A DNA stretch of 52,933 nt from Caballeronia arationis (GCF_001544975.2 NZ_FCOG02000044.1:1-52933), one strand, 5' to 3'; positions 9,207 through 17,574 are shown, counted from the stretch's first letter. The notes: generated by a model not told the origin, from the sequence alone. A program made the numbers and translations.

Positions 9207-10151
9207 TTACTCCGCTACGAAAAGAGACTTATCCTTCGTGACGGACCCACTGGTCACGAGGGCCACCGAGCCTTCGTTCACTTCGCTGTCGCCGAAGTTG
9301 GACGTGACGCGAATAGTGGCTACAGGAGTGGGGGGCAGGGCGATGGTGAAGCCTGTCTGTCCGCTTTGGATCGACTCGCCCGCCTTGTAAACATAGAGGT
9401 TCGCGCCCGGTTTGATGCCTTGGAGCGCGCCACCACTGAGATATATGGTTGAGCCGTCTGCTTTCAGGATGTCCGACTTCCAGGGACGTTCCTTGAGCTT
9501 CGTCATCGTTCGGCCGATGACGTCAGAGATTGCAGCGGAAATTGCCTTGTCGTTGAGCGAGCCGTCGTAGTCTGCGCGACTGCCAAACCCTGCAACTTCT
9601 CCGGATTCCGTCGAAGCTTCACCCGTTCCAGATGCCGAGAAGAAGACATACCCCGTCTTTACGTCGACCAGTCGAAGTTCGACTTTGGCGTGGGCATTCT
9701 GGACCTTGGTTGCGCTTAGGAAACCCGACTTTCCGGTCGTGCTCCGTCCAAATTCAGTTACTGAACCGAGAATAAGAGCGTCGACACCGATCAGACCTGC
9801 ATCCTTTGAGAGGGACTGTTCTGCAGCGACCTTAGCGATGTCCGAACGTTCGAATACGAGAAACTGCTTGGACGCGACCAAACGGCTCGCGAGGATGTCG
9901 CTTGCTTGTTTTCCGAGCGGGTCGAGATTGGCGTCGGTGACGAACGTGCGCCCGTAGCGGGTTTCGTTGCTAAAGCGGCCAATCGCGACTTTTCGCTTGA
10001 CAGCCTTCTCGTCGACTACCGAGTTCGCGACCTGCGCGGCCTGTTGTTGTGCTCGTGCGACTGGCGCCTCTTTGATTTGCGGAGGCGTAGATACGGTTGC
10101 GCAAGCCGCGAGCATCGCACTCGCCGCGCCAATGACAAAGACGTTTTTCAT
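9207..10151 (-). CDS. CsgG/HfaB-family outer-membrane lipoprotein
   Basis: 314 residues with lipobox LAAC (C17). The domain KVAIGRFSNETRYGRTF, KQASDILASRLVASKQFLVFER and GVDALILGSVTEFGR is diagnostic of CsgG/HfaB, which form ring pores or anchors in the outer membrane. A long C-terminal extension after about residue 230 carries a ligand-binding-like beta region (GIKPGANLYVYKAGE). First gene of the minus-strand operon. No curli genes are nearby, so the role is more likely an envelope assembly complex with the downstream DUF4810 and DUF799 lipoproteins. The IS110 element lies within about 135 bp of its start codon. Confidence 0.88.
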   Translation of the reverse strand: MKNVFVIGAASAMLAACATVSTPPQIKEAPVARAQQQAAQVANSVVDEKAVKRKVAIGRFSNETRYGRTFVTDANLDPLGKQASDILASRLVASKQFLVFERSDIAKVAAEQSLSKDAGLIGVDALILGSVTEFGRSTTGKSGFLSATKVQNAHAKVELRLVDVKTGYVFFSASGTGEASTESGEVAGFGSRADYDGSLNDKAISAAISDVIGRTMTKLKERPWKSDILKADGSTIYLSGGALQGIKPGANLYVYKAGESIQSGQTGFTIALPPTPVATIRVTSNFGDSEVNEGSVALVTSGSVTKDKSLFVAE

Positions 10152-10216
10152 TTTCCCCGGAAGGCCGCTTGTAATGATTTTTCGATAGTCTAGACATCAT
10201 GTATGGACCTGCCGCA

Positions 10217-10270
10217 CCTCAAGGTACGCGGATTAAGCTTGAGGTAGGTTACGCCGCGGCTCAGAGCCGC
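10217..10270 (+). ncRNA. hairpins in the IS110 leader, possible bridge RNA part
   Basis: Two perfect stems sit directly upstream of the transposase: CCTCAAG at 10217-10223 with CTTGAGG at 10238-10244, and GCGGCT-CAG-AGCCGC at 10256-10270. Known: IS110-group elements encode a guide (bridge) RNA in the non-coding end. Inference only that these stems belong to it; IS1111-type elements would instead have it downstream. Confidence 0.35.
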
Positions 10271-10286
10271 ATTGAGGGGGCAGGTC

Positions 10287-11396
10287 ATGAACAAGTTTAG
10301 CAAGTACGTGGGCCTGGATGTACATCAGGAAACGATTGCCGTGGCGGTCGCCGACACGGCTGGCGAGGTGCGGTATATGGGCGAGATAGTGAACACGCCC
10401 GAGGCGATTGCGAAAGTGGTGGGACAGCTCAAGCGCGGCACGGGACGGCTGGCGTTTTGCTACGAAGCCGGCCCCTGCGGGTACACGATTTGCCGACAGT
10501 TGCGGCAACTCAAGCTGGACTGCCAAGTCGTGGCGCCGTCGCTGATTCCGAAGAAGCCGGGCGAACGCGTGAAGACCGACCGACGCGATGCCCTAAGTCT
10601 GGCGCGCCTGCACCGCGCTGGCGAGTTGAGCCCCGTGTGGATTCCGGACGAGTCACAGGAGGCGTTGCGCGATCTGACCCGTGCGCGTGAGGACATGAAG
10701 CATCTGCAACGCCAGGCCAAGCAACGGCTGTTGTCGTTTCTGTCGCGCCACGGCCATCGCTACACGGGCCGCTCAAGGTGGACGCAAGCGCACTGGCGCT
10801 GGCTGGAGGGCATCAAGTTCGCCCGGCCGGAGCAACAGATCGTGCTGCAGGAGTATATCGACACAGTTCAGGCCTGTGGCGGGCGCGTGGCCAGCCTCGA
10901 CCGCGAAGTCGAGACGGCCGCGCACGCGAACGCAGTTTGGCCGGTTATCGAGGCGTTGATGGCGCTGCGCGGCATCGGTCTGCTCGCGGCTGTAACGGTG
11001 GTAGCGGAACTCGGTGATCTCGCACGGTTTTCCGGCGCGCCGCAACTGATGGCGTATCTTGGCTTGGTGCCTAGCGAACACTCCAGCGGCAAGCGCGAGC
11101 GTCGCGGCGGCATCACCAAGACCGGCAACGGCCACGTCCGGCGGGTACTCATCGAAGCCGCGTGGACGTATCGTCATGCCGCGCGAAAGACCGCGATCCT
11201 GCAGCGGCGCGCAGAACGTACGCCCCCCGAGGTCCAAGAGATCGCCTGGTCGGCGCAAAAGCGGCTGTGTCAGCGGTTTCGAAACTTGATGGCACGGGGC
11301 AAGCTCAAGAACCAGGTCTGTACCGCTATTGCGCGCGAACTCGTCGGCTTTATCTGGGCTATCGGGCAACACGTCATCCCCCTCAGCCGAGCTTAG
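10287..11396 (+). CDS. IS110-family DEDD transposase
   Basis: 369 residues from ATG 10287, preferred over the upstream in-frame ATG at 10272 because GAGGGGG lies just ahead of it. The N-terminal RuvC-like domain shows the DEDD set: D11 (GLDVHQ), E60 (CYEAGPCGY), D98 and D101 (KTDRRDA). The C-terminal Transposase_20 domain has LRGIGLLAAVTVVAEL, MAYLGLVPSEHSSGKR with the candidate nucleophilic serine, and GGITKTGNGHVRR. Intact and full length for the family, so probably active. It catalyses RNA-guided recombination in known members. Confidence 0.93.
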   Translation: MNKFSKYVGLDVHQETIAVAVADTAGEVRYMGEIVNTPEAIAKVVGQLKRGTGRLAFCYEAGPCGYTICRQLRQLKLDCQVVAPSLIPKKPGERVKTDRRDALSLARLHRAGELSPVWIPDESQEALRDLTRAREDMKHLQRQAKQRLLSFLSRHGHRYTGRSRWTQAHWRWLEGIKFARPEQQIVLQEYIDTVQACGGRVASLDREVETAAHANAVWPVIEALMALRGIGLLAAVTVVAELGDLARFSGAPQLMAYLGLVPSEHSSGKRERRGGITKTGNGHVRRVLIEAAWTYRHAARKTAILQRRAERTPPEVQEIAWSAQKRLCQRFRNLMARGKLKNQVCTAIARELVGFIWAIGQHVIPLSRA

Positions 11397-11420
11397 CCGG
11401 CATGAGAAGATCGAGCACGC

Positions 11421-11620
11421 AACAGGATGTTTGGGCCAGGACCAGGCAACGGTGGGAGAACCCTCGTTGTAACACTAGGAGGCAACTGGAAACAGCATAA
11501 CCCTCGAATCTAGATTGAGGCAGCTCCCCGACGTTTCGTTTGTCATGCGGTAACCAACCCGCGCATATCAGAATGTTCAACCGTCGGATAACCGCCTCGT
11601 CCTGGCCCAAGCATCCTGTT
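11421..11620. repeat. 200-bp unit bounded by 21-22 bp inverted repeats
   Basis: The segment 11421-11441 (AACAGGATGTTTGGGCCAGG and one more base) is the reverse complement of 11600-11620 with one mismatch. The interior codes for nothing recognisable. No target duplication is evident. It could be a MITE-like element, the right end of the IS110 element, or the base of a large RNA fold. Confidence 0.6.
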
Positions 11621-11714
11621 GTTGAAGACCGTCAAAGAAGCCGGTCTCGGATGATCGTGAGCACGCAAGTCCCGCGCTCACGATCCAATGCATAGCATGG
11701 AAAGCCTACGTCGC

Positions 11715-11754
11715 GTCAAGGGTTCGCTACGCCGGGCTCACGCCCGCCCTTGAC
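11715..11754. repeat. nested hairpin
   Basis: GTCAAGGG (11715-11722) pairs perfectly with CCCTTGAC (11747-11754), and inside it GGGC-TCAC-GCCC (11734-11745) forms a second stem. No T run follows, so it is a structural repeat rather than a clear terminator. Confidence 0.5.
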
Positions 11755-12274
11755 CCGTCAAGCTTCGGAGATCTGCCTTTGGCACTTGACACGGTCCATA
11801 CATATCAGTGTTACATATGGTTACAAGCAAGCTTGTCTTCTGCGCTTACCGAGAAATACAACAGTCCCGGAGATACCTATCAAAATTCTTACGAATTTGC
11901 CCAACGATAGTTCGCATTCCACCAAGGCGGTCGGGGGTTGCAGCGTTGTCAAGTCGATGCTAAAGAGGGGAGCGACGCCGATAACATTGATAACGAGAGT
12001 CGATGTGAGAATGAGGGCAACCGAGAATTGGCAGAATCCATCGACATTCAAGCAGCCCCTCCGCAGAGTCAGGCGCTGTCAAACGGCGGGCATCTTTCGA
12101 GATGTGTCGACCTTCGCGACGCTTTGCATTCGTATTTTAGGAAGCAGTCGGCGAGGAGGCGCTTTAGTCGTCGCAAAGGCAATCGTCGATGTCGAGTTCC
12201 CCGTCGACCTAGCGATGGAGCTTTAACCGCACAGATAGGCGCAATTACGTTGCGACTGCGCGACGTCATCGGTT
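11755..12274. other. gap with no gene
   Basis: Open frames on the plus strand at 11750-12226 and 11938-12585 have random-looking composition, no ribosome site, and the second runs antisense through the better-supported gene at 12275-12685. Nothing else recognised. Confidence 0.5.
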
Positions 12275-12685
12275 TTAAGAGCCGTTGCGATCCGGCTCAG
12301 GAATTGGCGAGGGTGCGGTTCCGGCGAGAAAACGCAGAAGCCGTTGTTCAGCCTCCAACACCTTGTGGTAGGGCGCAGCGGCCAATTGCGCATCATGCAG
12401 CGCGAGCAACGTCTCGAAAGCCGGAATGGTGTCCTTGGCCAGAATCCATACATTGGACCTGTCCGCATGCTCAAGCGCTGACTCGACAGCGTATTCAGCC
12501 TTCTTATAGCATTCTACCGGCGCGTCGCCGTAACCAGCTTGCTGGAGAAACCAGGCCGTGTAGGCGACGCGAATCAGCTCGTTGAAAAGATAGCCACTTC
12601 CCTGCCCATCGCGGGATGCAGCAAGGGCGAGATGGTAAGACAAGGACCGCTCCCGCGCGAACGCCTGGTCGATCGGGAGGAGCAT
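12275..12685 (-). CDS. hypothetical helical protein
   Basis: 136 residues from ATG 12685. The product has good protein-like composition: FARERSLSYHLALAASRDGQ, LIRVAYTAWFLQQAGYGDAP, then a helix-rich half with ALLALHD-type repeats and a C-terminal RLLRFLAG. I recall similar proteins of unknown function in Burkholderia. No signal peptide, membrane segment or catalytic motif is visible. No ribosome site is obvious, so the start is uncertain. It stands alone in accessory DNA. Confidence 0.6.
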   Translation of the reverse strand: MLLPIDQAFARERSLSYHLALAASRDGQGSGYLFNELIRVAYTAWFLQQAGYGDAPVECYKKAEYAVESALEHADRSNVWILAKDTIPAFETLLALHDAQLAAAPYHKVLEAEQRLLRFLAGTAPSPIPEPDRNGS

Positions 12686-13442
12686 GTCTTTGTGAGAGTT
12701 TGACGGGCGCGTGATCCACCCCTTCTGCTACGCTTCGAACTCATGCGCCTTCTCGCCACACTCCCGAAAATTTACGAACCGCAAATTTAACCTCATGACC
12801 GACGACGTGTCATGTGTTGACGGCGTCCTCAAATGCCTCATCCGCCGTGAACGTGACGACTTTGACGATGAAATGGTAATGACTTCCCCGGTTGACGGAT
12901 TGTGCCTGCCCCTTTCTGCGCCAGCCCGTCGAAAACGAACCGAACCGAATCAGTGGCGCACCGTCTCCTCAGGCCACCGCGTGTGTGACTGCGAAAGATC
13001 GCGTCAAACGATGCACCCCGATTTCATCAGGTATCCACGGTGGACCGGCGACTGCATCCATCAGTCCGCTTGTTCATGCGTCAATCCCATAAAACGCGTC
13101 CGGATAAGCGGACATTACCGCGCAGCTATACCGCATCTGGGAGCAAATGCGCAGCCGTCCGGGACTACGAGCAAATCGAAGGATCAATCTAAGCGAAGAC
13201 AGTGTTATCGGAAGTGCGCACAAAGGTCGAATTATCAGCCCTGTGCGACCCACGCGTAGCGCGCGAACTCGCATGCAGGGTACGAATCGCGCAAGTAGGC
13301 GGGCGGCGCCACGCCGACGCTACATGATGCGCCTAGCAGGCTTCAGGACAACCTCGTTTCCGCAAAGACGTCGTTGTCGCAGATGGGGAACGTGCTGGTC
13401 GAGGTCGATGGGTTGCCGCAACTGGCACGCTCGTCAACAAAG

Positions 13443-13477
13443 TTATCCACAATCTCAGTGGACAAGCATGTTGATAA
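13443..13477. other. pair of inverted DnaA-box-like sites
   Basis: TTATCCACA at 13443-13451 is a perfect DnaA box; TGTTGATAA at 13469-13477 is a near box (TTATCAACA) on the other strand, giving an inverted pair. No replication gene is nearby. Chance or a relic of a plasmid or phage origin. Confidence 0.35.
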
Positions 13478-13734
13478 CATTCTAGACGGCCTACTATGTT
13501 GTTGACATGCAACAAGATTCGATATGCGCTCAAAAACGCAGCAAACCGTATTACTGTTTTCGCATAGTTTGCGGTTTGTTGGAAATCCCGTCGACGATCA
13601 CAGCGTGCCGCTTTCGGAAGGTTGAGACACGTGTGGGTCGACTGTCCCGGTATGGCGCTGGTGAGGGTAGCCCGAACAGACCCTGCCGACTGCTGTCCAG
13701 TTTTTGGCCGCACTAGTCTCAACACCGCCTCGTC

Positions 13735-13740
13735 TATAAT
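13735..13740 (+). promoter_or_regulatory. -10 element of the 13776 gene
   Basis: A perfect TATAAT 35 bp upstream of ATG 13776. No good -35 hexamer at 16-18 bp spacing is visible, suggesting an activated promoter. Confidence 0.45.
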
Positions 13741-13775
13741 TAACTACAGTGTCCTTTATCGTAGGAACCCTACTT

Positions 13776-15140
13776 ATGAGTCAAGCGCGCGGGCGATATT
13801 CAGGGTCTCGAGACAGCGGTCAGCGCCAATCGAGCGCCATCAAGAAATCGTCGCCGAATCGACATCGCCAACCCTATGTGAAGGGGTCGCCTACTCGAGA
13901 CACAACTCAGACCGCTTCAATTTTCAAGACCCGTTCGTTCCAGTTACTTGTCGAAGCGGTGGGCGCAGAAAACATCGCCCTCGGGCTGGATTCGAATCTG
14001 GCGCGAGTGACTGAACTGATGAAAGGTGAGCGGTTCACGCCCGAGACGGCCTTTCACATGGAAACCACGCTCGGGTTGCCTCACGGCTTTTTTGATCAGC
14101 CTAATCCTGTGCTCGCGGCTGAAACCATCGCTCGCTTGAGATCACCATTAGACTTCGTTCAAACGGACGCGGAAGCGGAAGCGGTAGCGGTAGGTGAAAC
14201 GATCGAGCCGGCTCCCGCCTCAAGAGCGAGCGACCGGCCGTTTCTTGAGGATCGTGTTCCGGAGAAATCAGAAATGCAAAAGAAAGCATCTGGCGGCTCA
14301 TCGAAGCTCGTCCGGGACAGTCGCGATGCGGCTGGGAAGCCAATCGCTCGTACCTCGGTAAAAGACGCGCCAATGAAAGTAAAGACTTCTCCAAATACGC
14401 GATCACATCCATCGATGGCATTAGATAATGCGGCCATTCAAAATATCAGGCGCGAAAACCTCCACGTGCTTACCACCCGCAACGGATCGAAAGTGAAGCT
14501 TGGCTCGGTCATGGGGCTCACCGGCTCCAACATGGCCCATCGGCTGCACGGCAAGAAGCGCATGGACGACGCCGAAGCGCATCGTTTTACGGAACGCCTA
14601 GGTTTGCCAAACGGGTGGTTGGATACTCCGCGTTCGGAAGCAGATATTCCAGAAGCGGTGTCTCGTTTGCTGCTTCCTTCTCCCCGCGGTCGTGCGCTCC
14701 AAGAACAGGGAACGCGTGGGCTCGCAGCAGAGGAGCGAGCGGTAGCGCAAGGTGATATCGAATCCGTTCCCGCACGGCACGCTCCAGTGAGTACGGCCGA
14801 TGATGGCAGCCCGCATTTTCCGGCGGCGAGTACGGTCGGCGACGCGAGTTTCGTCAACCTGCAAGATCAAGCACGCGATTCCGCCAAAGGGCCTGCACGC
14901 CCTTCACATGGAGAGACCGACGCCTTGCTTGGGATAGCGCCTGAGCAAGTCTCGGTCGCTGCAGTTTCAGAGCTACAGCCGATGCCGCATCCTTTCACGT
15001 CTGCAACGAGCCTGAGCAGTCTTGAAGGTATCGAACCGATCGCGGAGGCGTTGATCAAGACGCTGGCAGGCAAAGCCCGCACCGGCCGATTGGACGAGTT
15101 AAAAGCGCTGAAGTTGTTGCAGCAAGCCGTGCTGCTGTGA
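13776..15140 (+). CDS. protein with two related HTH-like modules
   Basis: 454 residues from ATG 13776 (a longer reading from ATG 13749 lies too close to the -10 element). Two segments are clearly related: around residues 60-105 (LVEAVGAENIALGLDSNLAR ... HMETTLGLPHGFFDQP) and around 225-290 (LTTRNGSKVKLGSVMGLTGS ... RFTERLGLPNGWLDTP). Both end in LGLP-x-G-(F/W)-x-D-x-P, the turn that follows the lambda-repressor-like HTH in many proteobacterial Cro/CI-type proteins. The linkers are low-complexity and Ser/Ala/Pro-rich, and the C-terminus is helical (EALIKTLAGKARTGRLDELK). Likely a DNA-binding or nucleoid-type protein; no enzyme domain is seen. Function is inference. Confidence 0.7.
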   Translation: MSQARGRYSGSRDSGQRQSSAIKKSSPNRHRQPYVKGSPTRDTTQTASIFKTRSFQLLVEAVGAENIALGLDSNLARVTELMKGERFTPETAFHMETTLGLPHGFFDQPNPVLAAETIARLRSPLDFVQTDAEAEAVAVGETIEPAPASRASDRPFLEDRVPEKSEMQKKASGGSSKLVRDSRDAAGKPIARTSVKDAPMKVKTSPNTRSHPSMALDNAAIQNIRRENLHVLTTRNGSKVKLGSVMGLTGSNMAHRLHGKKRMDDAEAHRFTERLGLPNGWLDTPRSEADIPEAVSRLLLPSPRGRALQEQGTRGLAAEERAVAQGDIESVPARHAPVSTADDGSPHFPAASTVGDASFVNLQDQARDSAKGPARPSHGETDALLGIAPEQVSVAAVSELQPMPHPFTSATSLSSLEGIEPIAEALIKTLAGKARTGRLDELKALKLLQQAVLL

Positions 15141-15263
15141 GTGAATCGCCGGGCCGAAGCATAGTGCCGGCGCCTCAAGTAAAAGACGATCAGGCCGTAA
15201 AGCTAGAGGTCACGTTGTGACCGTCGGTGCGACCGTGCCGACGAAAGACAATCAGGAGACTTC

Positions 15264-15389
15264 GTGAAAAAGATCGTCGCGGTTGTAATCGCCATGCTGT
15301 GTGTTGCTAGCGCTGCCCAAGCTTGCCCCAAGGGCGAACATCCGCACGGAGGCACTGGCTCGCATCACAATGGCGGCTACTGCTCCTGA
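15264..15389 (+). CDS. tiny secreted His/Gly-rich protein
   Basis: 41 residues from GTG 15264, with AGGAG 8 bases upstream. MKKIVAVVIAMLCVASAAQA is a clear Sec signal peptide with an AQA cleavage site. The mature part is only about 21 residues with two Cys and four His (CPKGEHPHGG ... SHHNGGYCS), which may bind metal. It is followed by a strong terminator, so it is a stand-alone transcript or the end of the 13776 unit. Confidence 0.8.
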   Translation: MKKIVAVVIAMLCVASAAQACPKGEHPHGGTGSHHNGGYCS

Positions 15390-15413
15390 AATTAGCATTG
15401 GCGAGATAGGTAG

Positions 15414-15438
15414 AGCCCGCTTCGGCGGGCTTTATTTT
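15414..15438 (+). terminator. intrinsic terminator after the small secreted protein
   Basis: AGCCCGC-TTCG-GCGGGCT stem with a UUCG tetraloop followed by TTATTTT. Confidence 0.9.
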
Positions 15439-15557
15439 GCGCGCCACGCATCGCTGCTGCCCCAAGGCCCCGTTTCGCTCAGGATCTTGCAGTTAAAGAT
15501 GAACCGGTCGCCGATCACCAGGGTCAGCGGCCGCGATCCCGCTCGGTGACGAGAGAC

Positions 15558-15791
15558 ATGCAAGAAATGCAGAATACAAACAAGAAATGGGCGCTAACTT
15601 CAGGAAACTGGGAGGCAACCGACGCAGGATTCACGCTAGTCGCTTCGCCGCTGGGGAACACGCGTGCGATTGATTTGACGATGCCAGATGTCGCGCGACT
15701 GTTCGATATGTCCTTGGACAGCGACGATCTGAGTGCGCTTTACCCGCCCGAGTTCCGATATGCTCCTCGGCGTCCCGCTTTCCGTAGTTGA
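15558..15791 (+). CDS. hypothetical protein, convergent overlap with next gene
   Basis: 77 residues from ATG 15558 (a GTG at 15546 is an alternative). The reading KWALTSGNWEATDAGFTLVA ... TMPDVARLFDMSLDSDDLSA looks protein-like, but the final residues (APRRPAFRS) are antisense to a credible part of the minus-strand gene 15631-15930. One of the two is probably truncated at a rearrangement near 15760. No family recognised. Confidence 0.4.
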   Translation: MQEMQNTNKKWALTSGNWEATDAGFTLVASPLGNTRAIDLTMPDVARLFDMSLDSDDLSALYPPEFRYAPRRPAFRS

Positions 15792-15930
15792 ACGCGCTTT
15801 CGCTCGACGAGAAGCAAGGATTGCTTTCCCGATAGTAATCAAGCCCGCTGATCCAGTACGCCCAGGCCCAGTTACCGTCGACTGAAAAAACCTGAATCGC
15901 GAATCGTTCATTCCCGTAATCGAAAGTCAT
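15631..15930 (-). CDS. small hypothetical protein, probably with altered C-terminus
   Basis: 99 residues from ATG 15930. The first 60 (FAIQVFSVDGNWAWAYWISG ... AFNYGKRDAEEHIG) resemble small Burkholderia proteins with a single alpha/beta domain that bind no known ligand; the remaining 39 are Arg/Ser-rich and lie antisense to the plus-strand gene, so the natural stop may have been lost. Function unknown. Confidence 0.5.
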   Translation of the reverse strand: MTFDYGNERFAIQVFSVDGNWAWAYWISGLDYYRESNPCFSSSESAFNYGKRDAEEHIGTRAGKAHSDRRCPRTYRTVARHLASSNQSHACSPAAKRLA

Positions 15931-16044
15931 CGTGTCTTTTGTTCTTGCTTACAGTTTCTTTTGAACATTGCCCGACCCGCTAGTTGGTCGGCTACCCCAC
16001 ACGGGTCGTAGATCCACCCGACTGTCATTACTCATCCGCGTGTT

Positions 16045-17439
16045 TCAAGCTGCCGAACACGCTGAGGATGAAAGGGCACCCCGATCATCCAGCGTTTCAG
16101 AGCGCAGTCCATGTGCGCTCAGCAAGCGGTAGAGTGTCACGCGCGAGATGCCAAGCTCGTGCGCTGCCTCCCCGAGACGGCCGCGGTGACGCAGTAGAGC
16201 CATTTGGATCGCTTGCCGTTCCGCCACTTCACGCGCTTGCGCAAGTGTCATCGGCGCAACCTCGACGTGTTCCTCGAGTTCCAGATCGCGAGCGGTAATC
16301 TGACGCCCGTCAGACATCACGATCGCTCGGCGCACGCGGTTAATTAGTTCACGCACGTTGCCGGGCCATCCATAGGTGTGGAGAGCGGCGATTGCGCACG
16401 GGGAGAAGCCGCGCAGCCGCCGGCGCGCGTCCGTCTTGAAGCGCTCGAGCATGTGCTTGGCGAGCAACTCTATGTCCCTGCCGCGCTCTCTGAGCGGCGG
16501 CTCATTGACTTGCAACACACATAGGCGGTGATATAGGTCGGCGCGGAAGCGGCCTTCGATCATTGCCGTCTGCATGTCGACGTGGGTCGCAGAAATGATA
16601 CGAACGTCGACCGGCGCGGAGCCATGGCCGCCGAGGCGTTCGATCTTGCGTTCCTGGAGGAAGCGCAGCAGGCTCGCCTGGCTCTCGAGCGGCAAGTCTC
16701 CGATTTCGTCGAGAAAGAGGGTACCGCCATTGGCTGCCTCAACTCGCCCGATCTTGCGCTGGTTCGCGCCGGTGAAAGCACCGCGCTCGTAGCCGAATAG
16801 TTCCGATTGCAGCAGATGCGCCGGAATCGCGCCGCAGTTGATCGCAACGAACGGCTGATCGCGCCGCGTCGAGCGTTCGTGAATTGCGGCGGCGGTCAGT
16901 TCCTTGCCGGTTCCCGACTCGCCTGAAATAAAAACGGGCGCATCGGTCATCGCGACTTTTCGGATTAAGCGGAAGAGGCCGAGCATCGCCTCACAAGAGC
17001 CGACCATTCCTGCTGTATCGTTTTCCCCGTCCGCTCGCTTGCCGTCTGAGGCCTCATCGTGTAACGACACCATGCCGTGCGCATGGCCGACAGCATCGAC
17101 GATTCGCTCGTTGGCGATCGGTAGCGTTACATAATCGAAGCAGTAGTTGCGGATCAGCCGGCGCACCATGGCGTCGTTGAGCTGATCCGGAAAGCCAACT
17201 GCCACCCATCCCAGGCGCGAGTTGGCGAGCCACTGTTCGACAACAGGCAAATCCTGCGGAAGTCGAACGCCTGAAAAATCAACTATGCCCGCCCCGGCTT
17301 GCTCAGATCGGCTGGGGAAATCGCAACGGCTGTTGAGTCGAACCATGTCGATGGACCATCGACGCGCTTCTAGTGCGGTTTGCAAGTTGGTTGGCATTTC
17401 ATGACCTAGATACCATAGGTCGCGTAATTCCCCGGTCAT
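16045..17439 (-). CDS. sigma-54-dependent activator, VpsR-like
   Basis: 464 residues from ATG 17439. N-terminal about 130 residues are receiver-like and divergent (VDFSGVRLP at the usual phospho-site strand). The central AAA+ domain has Walker A GESGTGKE, the sigma-54 contact loop GAFTGA, Walker B GGTLFLDEIGDLP and the sensor region FRADLYHRLCVLQ. The C-terminal Fis-type HTH is LGEAAHELGISRVTLYRLLS. This domain order is that of VpsR/BerB-type regulators, which in relatives control exopolysaccharide and biofilm genes, some with c-di-GMP. It stands alone with an AT-rich upstream region containing a long inverted repeat; targets are unknown. Confidence 0.88.
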   Translation of the reverse strand: MTGELRDLWYLGHEMPTNLQTALEARRWSIDMVRLNSRCDFPSRSEQAGAGIVDFSGVRLPQDLPVVEQWLANSRLGWVAVGFPDQLNDAMVRRLIRNYCFDYVTLPIANERIVDAVGHAHGMVSLHDEASDGKRADGENDTAGMVGSCEAMLGLFRLIRKVAMTDAPVFISGESGTGKELTAAAIHERSTRRDQPFVAINCGAIPAHLLQSELFGYERGAFTGANQRKIGRVEAANGGTLFLDEIGDLPLESQASLLRFLQERKIERLGGHGSAPVDVRIISATHVDMQTAMIEGRFRADLYHRLCVLQVNEPPLRERGRDIELLAKHMLERFKTDARRRLRGFSPCAIAALHTYGWPGNVRELINRVRRAIVMSDGRQITARDLELEEHVEVAPMTLAQAREVAERQAIQMALLRHRGRLGEAAHELGISRVTLYRLLSAHGLRSETLDDRGALSSSACSAA

Positions 17440-17574
17440 CGCCCTCTCTCTTCATATTTTATTATCTAATCGAGATTATGCATTTGTACAAAAAATCACG
17501 CTACGGCGCAAACGTTAAATCGCTTCTTCCTGATTTAAAAAGGGAAAAACAACAGAGTTTCAAAAACGACATGC

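Larger units (their letters stand above)
10205..11396 (+). mobile_element. IS110-family insertion element (ends not fixed)
   Basis: The element is defined by its DEDD transposase. IS110 elements have no standard terminal repeats, so the ends cannot be read directly. The left non-coding part must lie within the 135 bp between the CsgG-like start codon and the transposase; the right end is somewhere between the stop at 11396 and about 11620. The interval given is the minimum plus the hairpin-bearing leader. Confidence 0.7.
12686..13775. other. 1.1-kb stretch without a recognised gene
   Basis: Several open frames occur (12711-13259, 13147-13485 plus; 13333-13725 minus) but they are Arg/Cys/Ser-rich, lack ribosome sites and match no family I know. 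The stretch holds two DnaA-box-like sites (separate entry), an inverted repeat CAAACCG (13542-13548)/CGGTTTG (13572-13578), and the promoter of the 13776 gene. Confidence 0.45.

Noticed and set aside
9201..9241. possible plus-strand small genes within the lipoprotein operon
   Set aside because: They are antisense to the CsgG-like and small lipoprotein genes and lack start signals.
11938..12585. 215-codon open frame on the plus strand
   Set aside because: Partly antisense to the better gene at 12275-12685 and of random composition.
12711..13259. 182-codon open frame on the plus strand
   Set aside because: Cys/Arg/Ser-rich without any ribosome site or family similarity I can recognise; probably non-coding.
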